From Rhizobium sp. Root1212 (GTDB taxonomy: Bacteria; Pseudomonadota; Alphaproteobacteria; Rhizobiales; Rhizobiaceae): DNA of 64,000 nt. Made by a program: the position numbers and the translations under genes. The notes below the pieces were generated by a model that was not told where the DNA came from, did not search any database, and saw only the letters and a list, made by a program, of their open reading frames with translations. Position 1 is the stretch's first letter. Every line of letters begins with the position of its first letter. The stretch covers positions 12,471 to 76,470 of the forward strand of contig NZ_LMDA01000002.1 of assembly GCF_001424985.1 (NCBI RefSeq), in the 5' to 3' direction. This document shows, piece by piece, positions 1 to 9,313 of the stretch.

Positions 1-340
1 GCGACGCTCGTGTTCCAGCGCTACAACGGATAAGACGATCCAGGTTTTCCGCGTAGGTGCCTTCGCCGTAAAATGCGATGCCGTTGTAACCATGGATGGT
101 GCCCATGGTATCGACCTGGAGGATGGCTTTGGTTCCCTCGGAAAAGATGCCCGATTTATAAATCCCGTCGGCGACGATGTCGCCCGCGGTGACCAGAACG
201 CTGTCGTGGTATCCAAGGTTGTTGACCATGCCATGGCCATTGGCCACCTCCAGCGAGGCCCCCATGGCGACGTCCCAGTTTTGGTTCGACTGGTCTACGA
301 ACAGGGTGGAGGTCTGATGGCCGGTGATCGTCTTCGACAT
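1..340 (-). CDS. N-terminal part of a surface/calcium-binding-type repeat protein, cut by window edge
   Basis: An open reading frame begins with ATG at 340 and stays open to base 1 (about 113 codons), so the 3' end lies outside the window. The predicted start is MSKTITGHQTS, followed by Gly/Asn/Asp-rich short segments (GHGMVNNLGYHDS, GIYKSGIFSEGTKA, GTIHGYNGIAFYGEG). These resemble the stacked short turns of beta-helix or RTX-type secreted proteins of rhizobia. There is no signal peptide, which fits type I secretion. The first 11 codons and the upstream 60 bp are tandemly duplicated (see repeat at 307-492). Family assignment is by texture only; I do not recognise a named protein. Confidence 0.55.
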   Translation of the reverse strand, partial: MSKTITGHQTSTLFVDQSNQNWDVAMGASLEVANGHGMVNNLGYHDSVLVTAGDIVADGIYKSGIFSEGTKAILQVDTMGTIHGYNGIAFYGEGTYAENLDRLIRCSAGTRAS

Positions 341-492
341 GAGTGGAGCTTCCCAAAAAAGTAGAGTTGCCTCTCACTATCGACGCTCTGTTTCAGTCTG
401 GAGGTCTGATGGCCGGTGATCGTCTTCGACATGAGTGGAGCTTCCCAAAAAAGTAGAGTTGCCTCTCACTATCGACGCTCTGTTTCAGTCTG
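307..492. repeat. 92-bp perfect tandem duplication over a gene start
   Basis: Bases 307-398 are repeated at 399-490, and both copies are followed by TG. The unit carries the ribosome-binding region, the ATG (minus strand) and the first 11 codons of the edge gene. The distal copy has its own ATG at 432. Because 92 is not a multiple of 3, translation from there leaves frame and stops after about 44 codons, inside the real gene. Confidence 0.9.
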
Positions 493-1081
493 ACTTCCTG
501 GGCGGGCAACTATATTTCAATTGCTTCAGGACGGCTAAAACCTCGCTTTTTTATCTACGCGATGTCGTCCTTCCACCAGGAGTTCCATGGATGCATACAT
601 CTCTGCCCTGACGGATCTTTTTGCGCCGCGATCGGCGGGCTGGCCTCGTTCGCTACCGCCTGTATGACGGATCGGTCACAGCCGCCGGGGCTCTTCTCTT
701 CCATCCCTATCGTCGGCCGACAGATGCTCCTCGCATCGCCATTCCATTACGCCGCCAGCACAATGTGTTGATCGAGCTCGTCGAACCAGGTCCGGGGGAG
801 AACTGCGTGGGTGCGGCTGAGGCGGCCTCGCACCCGCTCAAGCGCTGTTCGAAAGGTTGAATTCGATAAGGCCGGCGCGAGACTCGCGAGGTTGAGCTCA
901 GCGGCATTTTCTGACCCCTGTCTAAATTAGCGAATTTATTGTTTCGGCAGCAAAAAATCTATGTTCGAGACGAGATTAAGGTCAAAAATGGGCATGGACG
1001 AACGCGCGCAAATCGTGCAAGGCTGGCAACGTCTGGTTGGGCATTCCAGTGCCGCCCCAGATTTGGTAGAGGAATGTTTTT
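493..1081. other. Intergenic region with decayed gene fragments
   Basis: No intact gene is convincing here. A minus-strand gene remnant lies at 747-905 (separate entry). The plus strand holds only short overlapping open frames with no family resemblance. The last 30 bases contain the likely ribosome-binding site (GAGGA near 1070) of the outer-membrane protein gene that follows. Confidence 0.5.
747..905 (-). pseudogene. C-terminal remnant of an unidentified protein
   Basis: Reading the minus strand, an in-frame stretch of about 52 codons ends at a TAA (747-749) and has the composition of real protein (for example LERVRGRLSRTHAVLPRTW, then FDELDQHIVLAA). It is closed upstream by a stop near 920 and has no start codon. 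I read it as the 3' remnant of a gene whose front is lost. The motif GACAGGGGTCAG at its broken end resembles the terminal repeats of some rhizobial insertion sequences, but I cannot name one. Confidence 0.35.
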
Positions 1082-1870
1082 ATGCCGTGTGCCCTGCGTC
1101 GCGCCTTGCCGTTACACTTGCTGGTGCTCGCCACCGGTATCACCGTCTGGGCTGCCGTGCCGGCTGCGGCGGAGGATCCGGCTGCGAAGGCAAGCTCCTC
1201 CTGGAGCGGTTGTTATGTTGGCGGCAATCTCGGCTATGTCCGCGGCCGGGTGGCCGCAACCGACATGCCGTTCACCGACGGCCCGTTTGCGGGATCGGGC
1301 TTTGCCTGGAATTCGGCCGGGCCAGATTATGAATCGATCGATATGAATAACGGCCAAGGCGTCTCCGGCGGCGTCGAGTTCGGCTGCGACGCCGAGCTCA
1401 TGGCCGGTGATACGCCACTGGTTGTTGGCGGCCTCGTCGATTTCAACCTTCTCGACCTTTCCGACGACAGTGCCTCAAAGCTCTATTCCGATACGAAGAC
1501 GGGCTACAGTATCGACTGGATCAGCAGTTTCCGGGCGCGCGCCGGTCTCGGCACGGACGACATGCTTTTCTTCGTTTCCGGCGGTCTTGCCGTCGCTGAT
1601 ATCGATGTCGGCGCCTCCGATCATGTGACGTTGCCGACCTTCGGGCGTATGGACGTATCAGGCGGCGGTACGGAAACGGGCTGGGTGGCCGGTGCCGGCG
1701 CGGAGTGGCGCGTAAAGCCAAACCTATCCCTGTCATTTGAATATCTGCATTACGATTTCGGCACGGTGACCGCGACTGGCGCGGCAATCGTGCCGGTGGG
1801 TGGATTTCCGCGCTTCGAGAACGATGTTCGGCTCGATACGGTGCGGATCGGACTGAAGTGGCGGATGTGA
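1082..1870 (+). CDS. Outer-membrane beta-barrel protein (Omp25/OmpA-like, opacity family)
   Basis: The 262-residue product has an N-terminal signal peptide (MPCALRRALPLHLLVLATG..., cleavage probably after AAA near residue 31), then the W-S-G-x-Y-x-G-G-N-L-G-Y opening typical of eight-stranded barrels of the alphaproteobacterial Omp25/Omp31 type. Alternating Gly-rich hydrophobic strands follow, and the chain ends with VRIGLKWRM, a classic aromatic/basic barrel terminus (usually Phe). GAGGA lies 8 bases before the ATG. The role is expected to be structural or a small porin in the outer membrane. It stands alone and is not obviously co-transcribed with the adhesin. Confidence 0.85.
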   Translation: MPCALRRALPLHLLVLATGITVWAAVPAAAEDPAAKASSSWSGCYVGGNLGYVRGRVAATDMPFTDGPFAGSGFAWNSAGPDYESIDMNNGQGVSGGVEFGCDAELMAGDTPLVVGGLVDFNLLDLSDDSASKLYSDTKTGYSIDWISSFRARAGLGTDDMLFFVSGGLAVADIDVGASDHVTLPTFGRMDVSGGGTETGWVAGAGAEWRVKPNLSLSFEYLHYDFGTVTATGAAIVPVGGFPRFENDVRLDTVRIGLKWRM

Positions 1871-2051
1871 CGACGCTTGCCTGACCGGATCGACGGGTTC
1901 GCTCAGCAGCTTCGACGACACATCAGACAGAGACAAAACCATTGTCTGTTCACGGGCATGATGTCCGAAAACGCAATTCCATCGAGCGAGACAACCGGCC
2001 TCTGAATGCTTGCGGCAAGCATCGTGGTCCATATGATTTTTTGGGGGAACG

Positions 2052-5000
2052 ATGACCGATACTGCCATGGCGACGATAGACGAGGCGAAATCCGGCGGTG
2101 GGCAGCAGGTCGTGTTCATCGATTCCGGGCTTGCGGATGCACAGGGTCTGGCGGCGCTTCTGCCAAGCGATGTCGAGGTGGTCTGGATCGATCCGGCAGC
2201 CGATGCAATCGCGCAGATGGCCGAATGGGCGGCGGGCAAATCCGGCTATGATACCGTTCACATCATCTCCCATGGCGAGCAGGGCAAGCTGCTGATAGGC
2301 AATACGCCGGTCGATGCTGCAGCGCTGACGGCGCATGCGGCGGAATTAGCGCATCTGGGCGAGGCGCTCAGCGAGACCGGCGACATTCTCCTCTATGGAT
2401 GCGATGTCGGCGCGGGAAGCGAGGGGCAGGCATTTCTCGCAGCGTTCGCCGAGGTCGCGCAGGCCGATGTTGCTGCCTCCACCGATCGCACCGGTGCATC
2501 CGAAAAGGGGGGAGACTGGGTGCTGGAAGTCACGTCAGGCGTGGTCGAGTCCCAAGGGTTGGCGCTGACGTCCTACCAGGACGTGCTTGCGTCCGGAGTG
2601 CTGACGTTCACCGACAGTCCCAATAGTCCGACCGCCACAGACGGGGTCGTGTCGAACGACATTGCCGGCATCCAGTTGCTGATAACGAACGGCAGTGGTC
2701 ACAACTGGACCTACGAGCAGCCCTATTCCGTTGCCGGTGACGGTATTGCGGTTGACTATGCGGGCAGCGACCCGTCCTCGTTGATTACGATCAAGAGCGC
2801 ATCGACGACTGACAATTTCAGTTTCAGTTCGATATTCATCGCAGACTACGGTGGCATGAACATCACGGTTTCTGCCTATGACGATGGCGTTCTGATCGGC
2901 TCGGTCGACCTGATCCTGTCTAACAACGGCTGGGAGAACACATTCACCCAGTCCAATGGATTGACGGCTTCGATTTTTCAGAATGTTGACGAGATCCGCC
3001 TGACACCTCAGAGCACCCCAGGCATGTGGCTTGTCATCAACGATATCGGCATCGCCGATGCCGTTCTGCCGAATGCGGCGCCCACCTTGGGCACTGTCAC
3101 GCCAGCCGGTGTCAGTCAGGCCAATGCTGGCCAAACCAGCTATTCCTTCACCGTCAGCTATGCGGACAGCGATGGCACGATCAACGCTGCATCTATCGGA
3201 GTGGGAGACGTTACAGTCTCGAAGGGCGGCGTGTTTCTCACGGTTGTCGGTGCGAGCTGGAACGCCGCCACCGGTACAGCCACCTACACCGTCACGCCCG
3301 CTGGCGGAACCTGGAACGACGCAGACAACGGCACATGGACGATTGGTCTCGTTGCAAACCAGGTCTCGGATGACGATGGTGCGTTTGTTTCAGCTAATAG
3401 CAATGCGGGCAGTTTCTCGGTATCGATGGACACCACACGCCCGACCGCGACCGTCGTCGTCTCGGACAGCGCACTGGCGGTCGGTGAAACTTCGCTGGTG
3501 ACCATCACCTTCAGCGAGGCTGTCACCGGCTTTACCAATGCTGACCTCAGCGTTGCCAATGGCACGCTGAGCGCCGTGAGCTCGTCCGACGGCGGCATCA
3601 CCTGGACAGCGACGTTGACGCCAACCAGCAGCATCACGGATACCACCAACGTCATCACCCTGGACAATACCGGCGTGACGGACGGTGCCGGCAATGCCGG
3701 AAGCGGCACGACCAATTCCAACAATTATGCCATCGATACCGTGCGCCCGACCGCGAGCATCGTGGTCTCGGACAGCGCACTGGCGGTGGGTGAAACCTCG
3801 CTTGTGACCATCACCTTCAGTGAGGCTGTCACCGGCTTTACCAATGGTGACCTTATGATCACCAACGGCACGCTGAGTGCCGTGAGCTCGTCTGATGGCG
3901 GCATCACCTGGACGGCGACGTTGACGCCAACCGCCAGCATCACGGATAGCACCAACGTCATCACCATCGACAATACCGGCGTGACGGACAGTGCTGGCAA
4001 TGCCGGAAGCGGCACGACCGATTCCAACAATTATACCATCGACACCGTGCGCCCGACGGCAACCATCGTGGTCTCGGACAGCGCCCTGGTGGCAGGCGAA
4101 ACCTCGCTTGTGACCATCACCTTCAGCGAAGCTGTCACCGGCTTTACCAATGCCGATCTCAGCGTAGCCAATGGCACGCTGAGCGCCGTGAGCTCGTCCG
4201 ACGGCGGTATTACTTGGACAGCGACGCTGACACCCACCGTCGGTATCGTGGACACGAGCAATGTCATTGCCCTGAACAATACAGGCGTGACGGATATCGC
4301 GGGTAACTTGGGAAGCGGCACCACGAATTCCGGCAACTACACCATCGATACCGTGCTCCCGACGGCGACTATAATCGTCGCGGACAACGCGCTGGCGATT
4401 GGCGAAACCTCGCTTGTGACCATCACCTTCAGCGAGGCTGTCGCCGGCTTTACCAACGCCGATCTCAGCGTTGCCAATGGCACGCTGAGCGCCGTGAGCT
4501 CGTCCGACGGCGGTATTACCTGGACGGCGACATTGACGCCGACCAGCAGCATCGCGGACAGCACCAACGTCATTACGCTCGACAACACCGGCGTTTCGAA
4601 CGCATCCGGTAATTGCGGAAGCGGCACGACCAACTCGAATAACTACGCCATCGACACCACGCGCCCGACAGCGAGCATCGTGGTCGCGGACAGCGCGCTG
4701 GCGGTAGGCGAAACCTCGCTTGTGACCATCACCTTCAGCGAGGCTGTCACCGGCTTCACCAATGCCGATCTGACGATTGCGAATGGCACGCTGAGTGCCG
4801 TGAGCTCGTCTGATGGCGGTATTACCTGGACGGCGACGTTGACGCCAACCGCCGGTATCACGGACAGCACCAACGTCATCACCCTCGACAATACCGGCGT
4901 GACGGACGGTGCTGGCAATGCCGGAAGCGGCACGACGGATTCCAACAATTATGCCGTCGACAGCCAACGCCCGACCGTGACCATCGTGCTCGCCGATGCC

Positions 5001-7271
5001 ACGCTGACGGCGGGCGAAACCACGCTGGTCACCTTCACGTTCAGTGAAGCCGTCACCGGCTTGACCAATGCCGACCTGACGGTCGCCAACGGTACGCTGA
5101 GCGCGGTGAGCTCGGCCGACGGCGGTATCACCTGGACGGCGACGCTCACGCCCACAGCCGATATCGCGGACATGAGCAATCTCATCACTCTGGCCAATGC
5201 CGATGTGACGGACATTGCGGGCAATGCCGGAACCGGCACCACCAATTCCGGCAACTACACCATCGATACCATGCGCCCGACGGCTACCGTCATCGTCGCG
5301 GACAGCGCTTTGGCCGTGGGTGAAACCGCGCTTGTGACCATCACCTTCAGCGAGGCTGTCACCGGCTTTACCAATGCCGATCTGACGATTGCCAATGGCA
5401 CGCTGAGCGCCGTGAGCTCATCCGACGGTGGCATTACCTGGACGGCGACGTTGACGCCGACCGGCAGCGTCACGGACACTAGCAACGTCATTACGCTCGA
5501 CAACACCGGCGTTTCGAACGCATCCGGTAATTCCGGAACCGGCACAACCGATTCGAACAACTATGCCATCGATACCCAGCGTCCGACCGCGACTGTCGCG
5601 GTTGCCGATGCCACGCTGACGGCGGGCGAAACCTCGCTTGTGACCATCACCTTCAACGAGGCTGTTACCGGCTTCACCAATGCCGATCTGACGGTTCAAA
5701 ACGGCACGCTGAGCGCCGTGAACTCGGCAGATGGCGGGGTCACCTGGACGGCGACGCTGACGCCCAGCGCCGGTATCACGGATACCAGCAATCTCATCAC
5801 TCTGAACAATACCGGCGTGGTGGATGCCGCGGGTAACTCCGGAACCGGCACCACCAGTTCCAACAACTATGCGATCGACAGCGTGGTCCCTGGTGTTGCG
5901 TCGATCCTTCGCCTCGGCAGCGGGACCACCAATGCCAGCAGCGTGCAATATACGGTCACGTTCACGGAGAATGTTTCTGGTGTCGACGCTTCCGACTTTT
6001 CTCTGACCACGACGGATACGGCAGGCGGGACGATCGCCAGTGTCACGCAGGTCACCGGCAGCACCTATACCGTCACGGTCAACGGCATCACCGGCGATGG
6101 CACATTGCGGCTCGATCTCGACAGTAGCGGTACTGGTATTGCCGACACAGCCGGTAACGCCATTGCGACCGGGTTCACCACCGGACAGACCTATGACGTC
6201 GACCGTGTCGCGCCCGTCGTCACGTCCGTCGGTGTCCCTGCAAATGCGACCTACGCCGGCGGCGACAAGCTCGAGTTTACCGTTCATCTCAGCAGTGCCG
6301 TGGTCGTGAATACGACCGGGGGCACGCCGAAGATTGCCGTGACGCTCGATACCGGCGGTACGGTCTATGCCAGTTACGAAAGCGGCAGCGGGTCGTCGTC
6401 GCTGGTTTTCCGCATGCCCGTTACCGCTAGCCAGACCGATATGACCGGTATTGTTCTTGGAACCGGCATCGTTCTCAACGGCAGCACGATCCGTGACACC
6501 GCCGGCAACGCTTTGGTACTCGGTCTGAATGGAGTACCGTCGACCACCGCGATCCTGATTGGCAACGATGCCCCGACGCTGACCGGCGATCTCAAGGCGA
6601 CGGTTGCCGAGGGCGGGTCCTATAAGCTGACGGCCGCCGATATTGGCTTCAGCGACCCCGACGACAGCGCGTCCGGTGTCCGGTTCACGGTGTCGAGCCT
6701 TGCGAACGGCACTGTGCTGGTCAACGGCAAGGCGGCCACCGGCTTTACGGCGGCCGACATCGCAGCGGGCCGGGTGACCTTCCGCCATGATGGCTCGGAG
6801 ACGGTCAAGGCCTCCTTCAAGATTGCGGTCGAGGACGGCAACGAGGATGGCTCGGTAGCGGTCAAGTCGAACTTCAACGTCACCGCTAATCCTGTCAACG
6901 ATGGCTTTACGGCGGCCGACATCGCAGCGGGCCGGGTGACCTTCCGCCATGATGGCTCGGAGACGGTCAAGGCCTCCTTCAAGATTGCGGTCGAGGACGG
7001 CAACGAGGATGGCTCGGTAGCGGTCAAGTCGACCTTCAACGTCACCGCTAATCCTGTCAACGATGCCCCGACACTGACCGGCGATCTCAAGGCGACGGTT
7101 GCCGAGGGCGGGACCTATAAGCTGACGGCCGCCGATATTGGCTTCAGCGACCCCGACGACAGCGCGTCCGGTGTCCGGTTCACGGTGTCGAGCCTTGCGA
7201 ACGGCACTGTGCTGTCAACGGCAAGGCGGCCACCGGCTTTACGGCGGCCGACATCGCAGCGGGCCGGGTGA
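2052..7271 (+). CDS. Giant Ig-repeat adhesin, N-terminal 1,739 residues (frameshifted)
   Basis: The product starts with a DUF4347-like domain (residues ~15-175: VVFIDSGLADAQGLAALL, IISHGEQGKL, ILLYGCDVG), common at the front of large secreted RTX proteins. A unique region (~180-335) and an Ig-like module (~340-460) follow, then eight near-identical Ig-like repeats of 102 residues (306 bp each, about 3431-5878; core TFSEAVTGFTNADL and SSDGGITWTATLTP). Two diverged Ig-like modules and cadherin-like modules (APTLTGDLKA..., FSDPDD) come next. There is no signal peptide. At about 7215 one G is missing compared with the earlier copy of the same repeat (6715-6725), so this frame runs into 20 nonsense codons and stops. 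The intended protein continues in the next entry (~2,062 residues in total). GGGGGAACG precedes the ATG. Role: type I-secreted surface adhesion/biofilm protein; no secretion genes are adjacent. Confidence 0.85.
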   Translation: MTDTAMATIDEAKSGGGQQVVFIDSGLADAQGLAALLPSDVEVVWIDPAADAIAQMAEWAAGKSGYDTVHIISHGEQGKLLIGNTPVDAAALTAHAAELAHLGEALSETGDILLYGCDVGAGSEGQAFLAAFAEVAQADVAASTDRTGASEKGGDWVLEVTSGVVESQGLALTSYQDVLASGVLTFTDSPNSPTATDGVVSNDIAGIQLLITNGSGHNWTYEQPYSVAGDGIAVDYAGSDPSSLITIKSASTTDNFSFSSIFIADYGGMNITVSAYDDGVLIGSVDLILSNNGWENTFTQSNGLTASIFQNVDEIRLTPQSTPGMWLVINDIGIADAVLPNAAPTLGTVTPAGVSQANAGQTSYSFTVSYADSDGTINAASIGVGDVTVSKGGVFLTVVGASWNAATGTATYTVTPAGGTWNDADNGTWTIGLVANQVSDDDGAFVSANSNAGSFSVSMDTTRPTATVVVSDSALAVGETSLVTITFSEAVTGFTNADLSVANGTLSAVSSSDGGITWTATLTPTSSITDTTNVITLDNTGVTDGAGNAGSGTTNSNNYAIDTVRPTASIVVSDSALAVGETSLVTITFSEAVTGFTNGDLMITNGTLSAVSSSDGGITWTATLTPTASITDSTNVITIDNTGVTDSAGNAGSGTTDSNNYTIDTVRPTATIVVSDSALVAGETSLVTITFSEAVTGFTNADLSVANGTLSAVSSSDGGITWTATLTPTVGIVDTSNVIALNNTGVTDIAGNLGSGTTNSGNYTIDTVLPTATIIVADNALAIGETSLVTITFSEAVAGFTNADLSVANGTLSAVSSSDGGITWTATLTPTSSIADSTNVITLDNTGVSNASGNCGSGTTNSNNYAIDTTRPTASIVVADSALAVGETSLVTITFSEAVTGFTNADLTIANGTLSAVSSSDGGITWTATLTPTAGITDSTNVITLDNTGVTDGAGNAGSGTTDSNNYAVDSQRPTVTIVLADATLTAGETTLVTFTFSEAVTGLTNADLTVANGTLSAVSSADGGITWTATLTPTADIADMSNLITLANADVTDIAGNAGTGTTNSGNYTIDTMRPTATVIVADSALAVGETALVTITFSEAVTGFTNADLTIANGTLSAVSSSDGGITWTATLTPTGSVTDTSNVITLDNTGVSNASGNSGTGTTDSNNYAIDTQRPTATVAVADATLTAGETSLVTITFNEAVTGFTNADLTVQNGTLSAVNSADGGVTWTATLTPSAGITDTSNLITLNNTGVVDAAGNSGTGTTSSNNYAIDSVVPGVASILRLGSGTTNASSVQYTVTFTENVSGVDASDFSLTTTDTAGGTIASVTQVTGSTYTVTVNGITGDGTLRLDLDSSGTGIADTAGNAIATGFTTGQTYDVDRVAPVVTSVGVPANATYAGGDKLEFTVHLSSAVVVNTTGGTPKIAVTLDTGGTVYASYESGSGSSSLVFRMPVTASQTDMTGIVLGTGIVLNGSTIRDTAGNALVLGLNGVPSTTAILIGNDAPTLTGDLKATVAEGGSYKLTAADIGFSDPDDSASGVRFTVSSLANGTVLVNGKAATGFTAADIAAGRVTFRHDGSETVKASFKIAVEDGNEDGSVAVKSNFNVTANPVNDGFTAADIAAGRVTFRHDGSETVKASFKIAVEDGNEDGSVAVKSTFNVTANPVNDAPTLTGDLKATVAEGGTYKLTAADIGFSDPDDSASGVRFTVSSLANGTVLSTARRPPALRRPTSQRAG
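6741..7064 (+). repeat. 162-bp tandem duplication inside the adhesin gene
   Basis: Bases 6741-6902 recur at 6903-7064 with only isolated differences (for example AAC to ACC near 7033). The unit encodes 54 residues, GFTAADIAAGRVTF... to ...NPVND, the back half of a cadherin-like module. The second copy lacks the front half, so the module boundary NPVND-GFTAA is unnatural and points to unequal recombination. A third related copy spans the frameshift (7236 onward). The larger period between full modules is 495 bp (6567 versus 7062). Confidence 0.85.
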
Positions 7272-8239
7272 CCTTCCGCCATGATGGCTCGGAGACGGTC
7301 AAGGCCTCCTTCAAGATTGCGGTCGAGGACGGCAATGAGGATGGCTCGGTGGCGGTCAAGTCGAATTTCGACGTCACCGTCAATCCCGTCAACGATGCGC
7401 CCACCCTCAAGGTGATGCAGACGCTTTCCGCAATCGCCGAGGATGTATCGACGGTTTCGGCTCGCAAGGTGGCGGATCTCACGGTTCTCGATGCCGACGG
7501 CGGTAGCAACAAGCTGTCGCTTGCCGGCGCGGACGCTGCGCTGTTTGAAATTCGGGGCAATGCGCTTTGGCTGAAGGCGGGCGTGAAACTCGATTTCGAT
7601 ACCAATCCTTCCTTGAACGTCACCGTGCGCCTGGATGATCCGAAGATCGGAAGCAGTTTCGAAGCATCCGAATCGCTTGAGATCACGGTCAAGGACGCGA
7701 CGAAAGAGGTGCTTGGAACACGCGGCAACGACGTGCTCGCGGGTGGGAAAACCGATGACTATCTTGACGGCATGGGCGGCAACGACATCATCAAAGGCGG
7801 CGACGGCAAAGACATTCTCCTCGGCGGCGCCGGCGTCGATACGCTGACGGGCGGCGCAGGGGCCGATATCTTTGTTTTCCGCTCCATCGGCGATTCCGCC
7901 GAGGGAATTTCGGGATATGTGAACAATGTGACTCTCGGTGTGCAATCCGGCGCGGGCAAGCGCGACATCATCACGGATTTCACCAGCGGTCTTGATAAGA
8001 TCGACCTGTCCCCGATCGATGCGAACACAAAAATGGCATCGGATCAGGCCTTCGTCTGGCGCGGCAACGCGAATTTCAGCGGCAAGGCGGGCGAGTTGAT
8101 CTTCCGCCATTTCAACGAAGCAGGGACAGCGATGGACAAAACTATCGTCTATGGCGATGTCAATGCCGACGGCCAGGCGGATTTCCAGATCGAAATCAGC
8201 GGGCTCTCCGCGTTGCGGGCCAGTGATTTCATCCTTTAG
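7268..8239 (+). CDS. RTX C-terminal part of the giant adhesin (second half of split gene)
   Basis: This frame continues the adhesin after the single-base loss at ~7215; the GTG at 7268 is only the first start-like codon and may not be a real start. It finishes the cadherin-like module, adds another (residues ~40-150) and then carries two or three glycine-rich calcium-binding nonapeptides (GTRGNDVLAGG, GMGGNDIIKGGDGKD, GGAGVDTLTGGAGAD). It ends with the hydrophobic acidic tail usual for type I secretion substrates (DFQIEISGLSALRASDFIL). If the frameshift is real, the upstream piece lacks its secretion signal and the adhesin is dead. If it is an assembly error in a repeat, the gene is intact. 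Confidence 0.8.
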   Translation: MTFRHDGSETVKASFKIAVEDGNEDGSVAVKSNFDVTVNPVNDAPTLKVMQTLSAIAEDVSTVSARKVADLTVLDADGGSNKLSLAGADAALFEIRGNALWLKAGVKLDFDTNPSLNVTVRLDDPKIGSSFEASESLEITVKDATKEVLGTRGNDVLAGGKTDDYLDGMGGNDIIKGGDGKDILLGGAGVDTLTGGAGADIFVFRSIGDSAEGISGYVNNVTLGVQSGAGKRDIITDFTSGLDKIDLSPIDANTKMASDQAFVWRGNANFSGKAGELIFRHFNEAGTAMDKTIVYGDVNADGQADFQIEISGLSALRASDFIL

Positions 8240-8654
8240 GAGGAAAGCTCAACCCCGACGCATTCTGACATAAACGACAAGTAGTTCGTCGATATCATGA
8301 CCGATGTCGGAGGGTTCGGCGCCGCCTCCGAGGTCACCTTGAAAGGGGCGGCACCCATCGGTTGTAGCTGGACGGACACCATCGCCAACTTCCGCAACGA
8401 TATAACCCAACACGGTGTGCTATGAGGCGAGTAGCGATGAACATCCTCTCGGACTGACCCCAGTATCGCCTTGGGGCCGACCGGACGAAATATACGCCGC
8501 TAGGTTTTGGCAGGTCGGTTATCGCGCGGAAAAAGGCGATCATATCGCGGCCAAGCTCCATCCAAGGCGGTAAACAACAAGCGGCCTTCCATATCTCTCG
8601 ATCGGATATGTCCTCCGGATCTGGGGTCGTTTTCAGTTCAATCCGGGGATATGC
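8240..8654. other. Intergenic region, no supported gene
   Basis: About 410 bases without a convincing gene. A 42-codon plus-strand frame from ATG 8298 to TGA has ordinary amino-acid composition but no recognisable family and no ribosome-binding site. Minus-strand frames look random. Confidence 0.4.
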
Positions 8655-8867
8655 TCAGCCCACAATCTCGAAGATCGCTGGTGCATCTAATTTCAGGCTT
8701 TCACGTATTGCCTTGACGCGCTTTTCTGAATCCTCGGAACTTTATGCCCAAAGATCGATACCCCAGACATCGCCATCGAAATTGTATTCCAAGATGAACA
8801 AGTACATCGGGCGTGCTGTCCTCGCCGATTTTGGGAATTGTAGAGTTAGGCCGTTTTTTCCCTGCAT
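8655..8867 (-). pseudogene. Small hypothetical protein gene with an in-frame stop
   Basis: The minus strand from ATG 8867 (or ATG 8807) reads as a natural small protein, YLFILEYNFDGDVWGIDLWA, stop, SSEDSEKRVKAIRESLKL, ending at TGA 8655-8657. The TAA at 8742-8744 interrupts an otherwise continuous 70-codon frame. The pattern of an aromatic strand, a D-W-G turn and a charged helix (SEEDAEKR...) is seen in many small uncharacterised or immunity-like proteins. I do not recognise the exact family. Confidence 0.5.
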
Positions 8868-9066
8868 TGACGGGTTCGATTGTGTTCGTTGACCATCTAC
8901 TAAATTAGCAACGTTTACCGATCAAGGGACGTTGGCAACCTCTGGCGATTTCCCCAATTAGCAATTTCTCGACTTATGGTGTTCGTCATTTGCCGCTACG
9001 CATTATACGCGTGGAGGGCTATGTTCCGAGCAATCCCGGCGGCGCGCTACAACGCTGTTACACCCC

Positions 9067-9309
9067 ATGGTGCTGATCTTTCCAGCGAAGTACACACCAT
9101 CGTCTAAACCGGAAGACGCTGTCGAAATTCCACCGGCTACGAAATGGAGGCTTGGCCTCGATGATGAACACGCGAGGATTGCCATCGCTGGCAAGACCCG
9201 AGATGTGGTACTCGCTGTTGACGAAATGACGGCCCAGGAAGCGTTGCGAGGATGGGTAGGGCGATTTGGTTCCGGAGCGTATCGAGCCACTCATTTGGGC
9301 AAAGGATAA
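9067..9309 (+). CDS. Small hypothetical protein upstream of the 9314 gene
   Basis: The 80-codon frame ends 4 bases before the next start, which suggests translational coupling. The C-terminal half looks protein-like (RIAIAGKTRDVVLAVDEM, TAQEALRGWVGRFG). No ribosome-binding site is clear at the ATG, the frame is open further upstream, and a fragment in another frame just before it (VEGYVPSNPGG around 9011-9040) also looks coding. The gene may therefore be frameshifted at its front. An opposing frame at 9058-9294 is a weaker alternative. Confidence 0.35.
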   Translation: MVLIFPAKYTPSSKPEDAVEIPPATKWRLGLDDEHARIAIAGKTRDVVLAVDEMTAQEALRGWVGRFGSGAYRATHLGKG

Positions 9310-9313
9310 GTGA

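Noticed and set aside
562-860. Overlapping plus-strand frames of 69 and 79 codons
   Set aside because: Mutually exclusive frames with no ribosome-binding site or recognisable motif; the minus strand reads as a better gene remnant.
961-1346. Plus-strand frames overlapping the outer-membrane protein start
   Set aside because: They overlap the signal peptide region in other frames and turn Arg/Cys-rich after 1100.
3431-5878. Regular repeats considered as a CRISPR array or satellite
   Set aside because: The 306-bp units are in-frame protein repeats with no spacers.
3390-6950. Long open frames antisense to the adhesin repeats (525 and 510 codons, and a series of 101-codon frames every 306 bp)
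   Set aside because: They follow the repeat period exactly, have no start signals or family resemblance, and mirror the GC-biased codon pattern of the sense gene; shadows of repetitive coding DNA.
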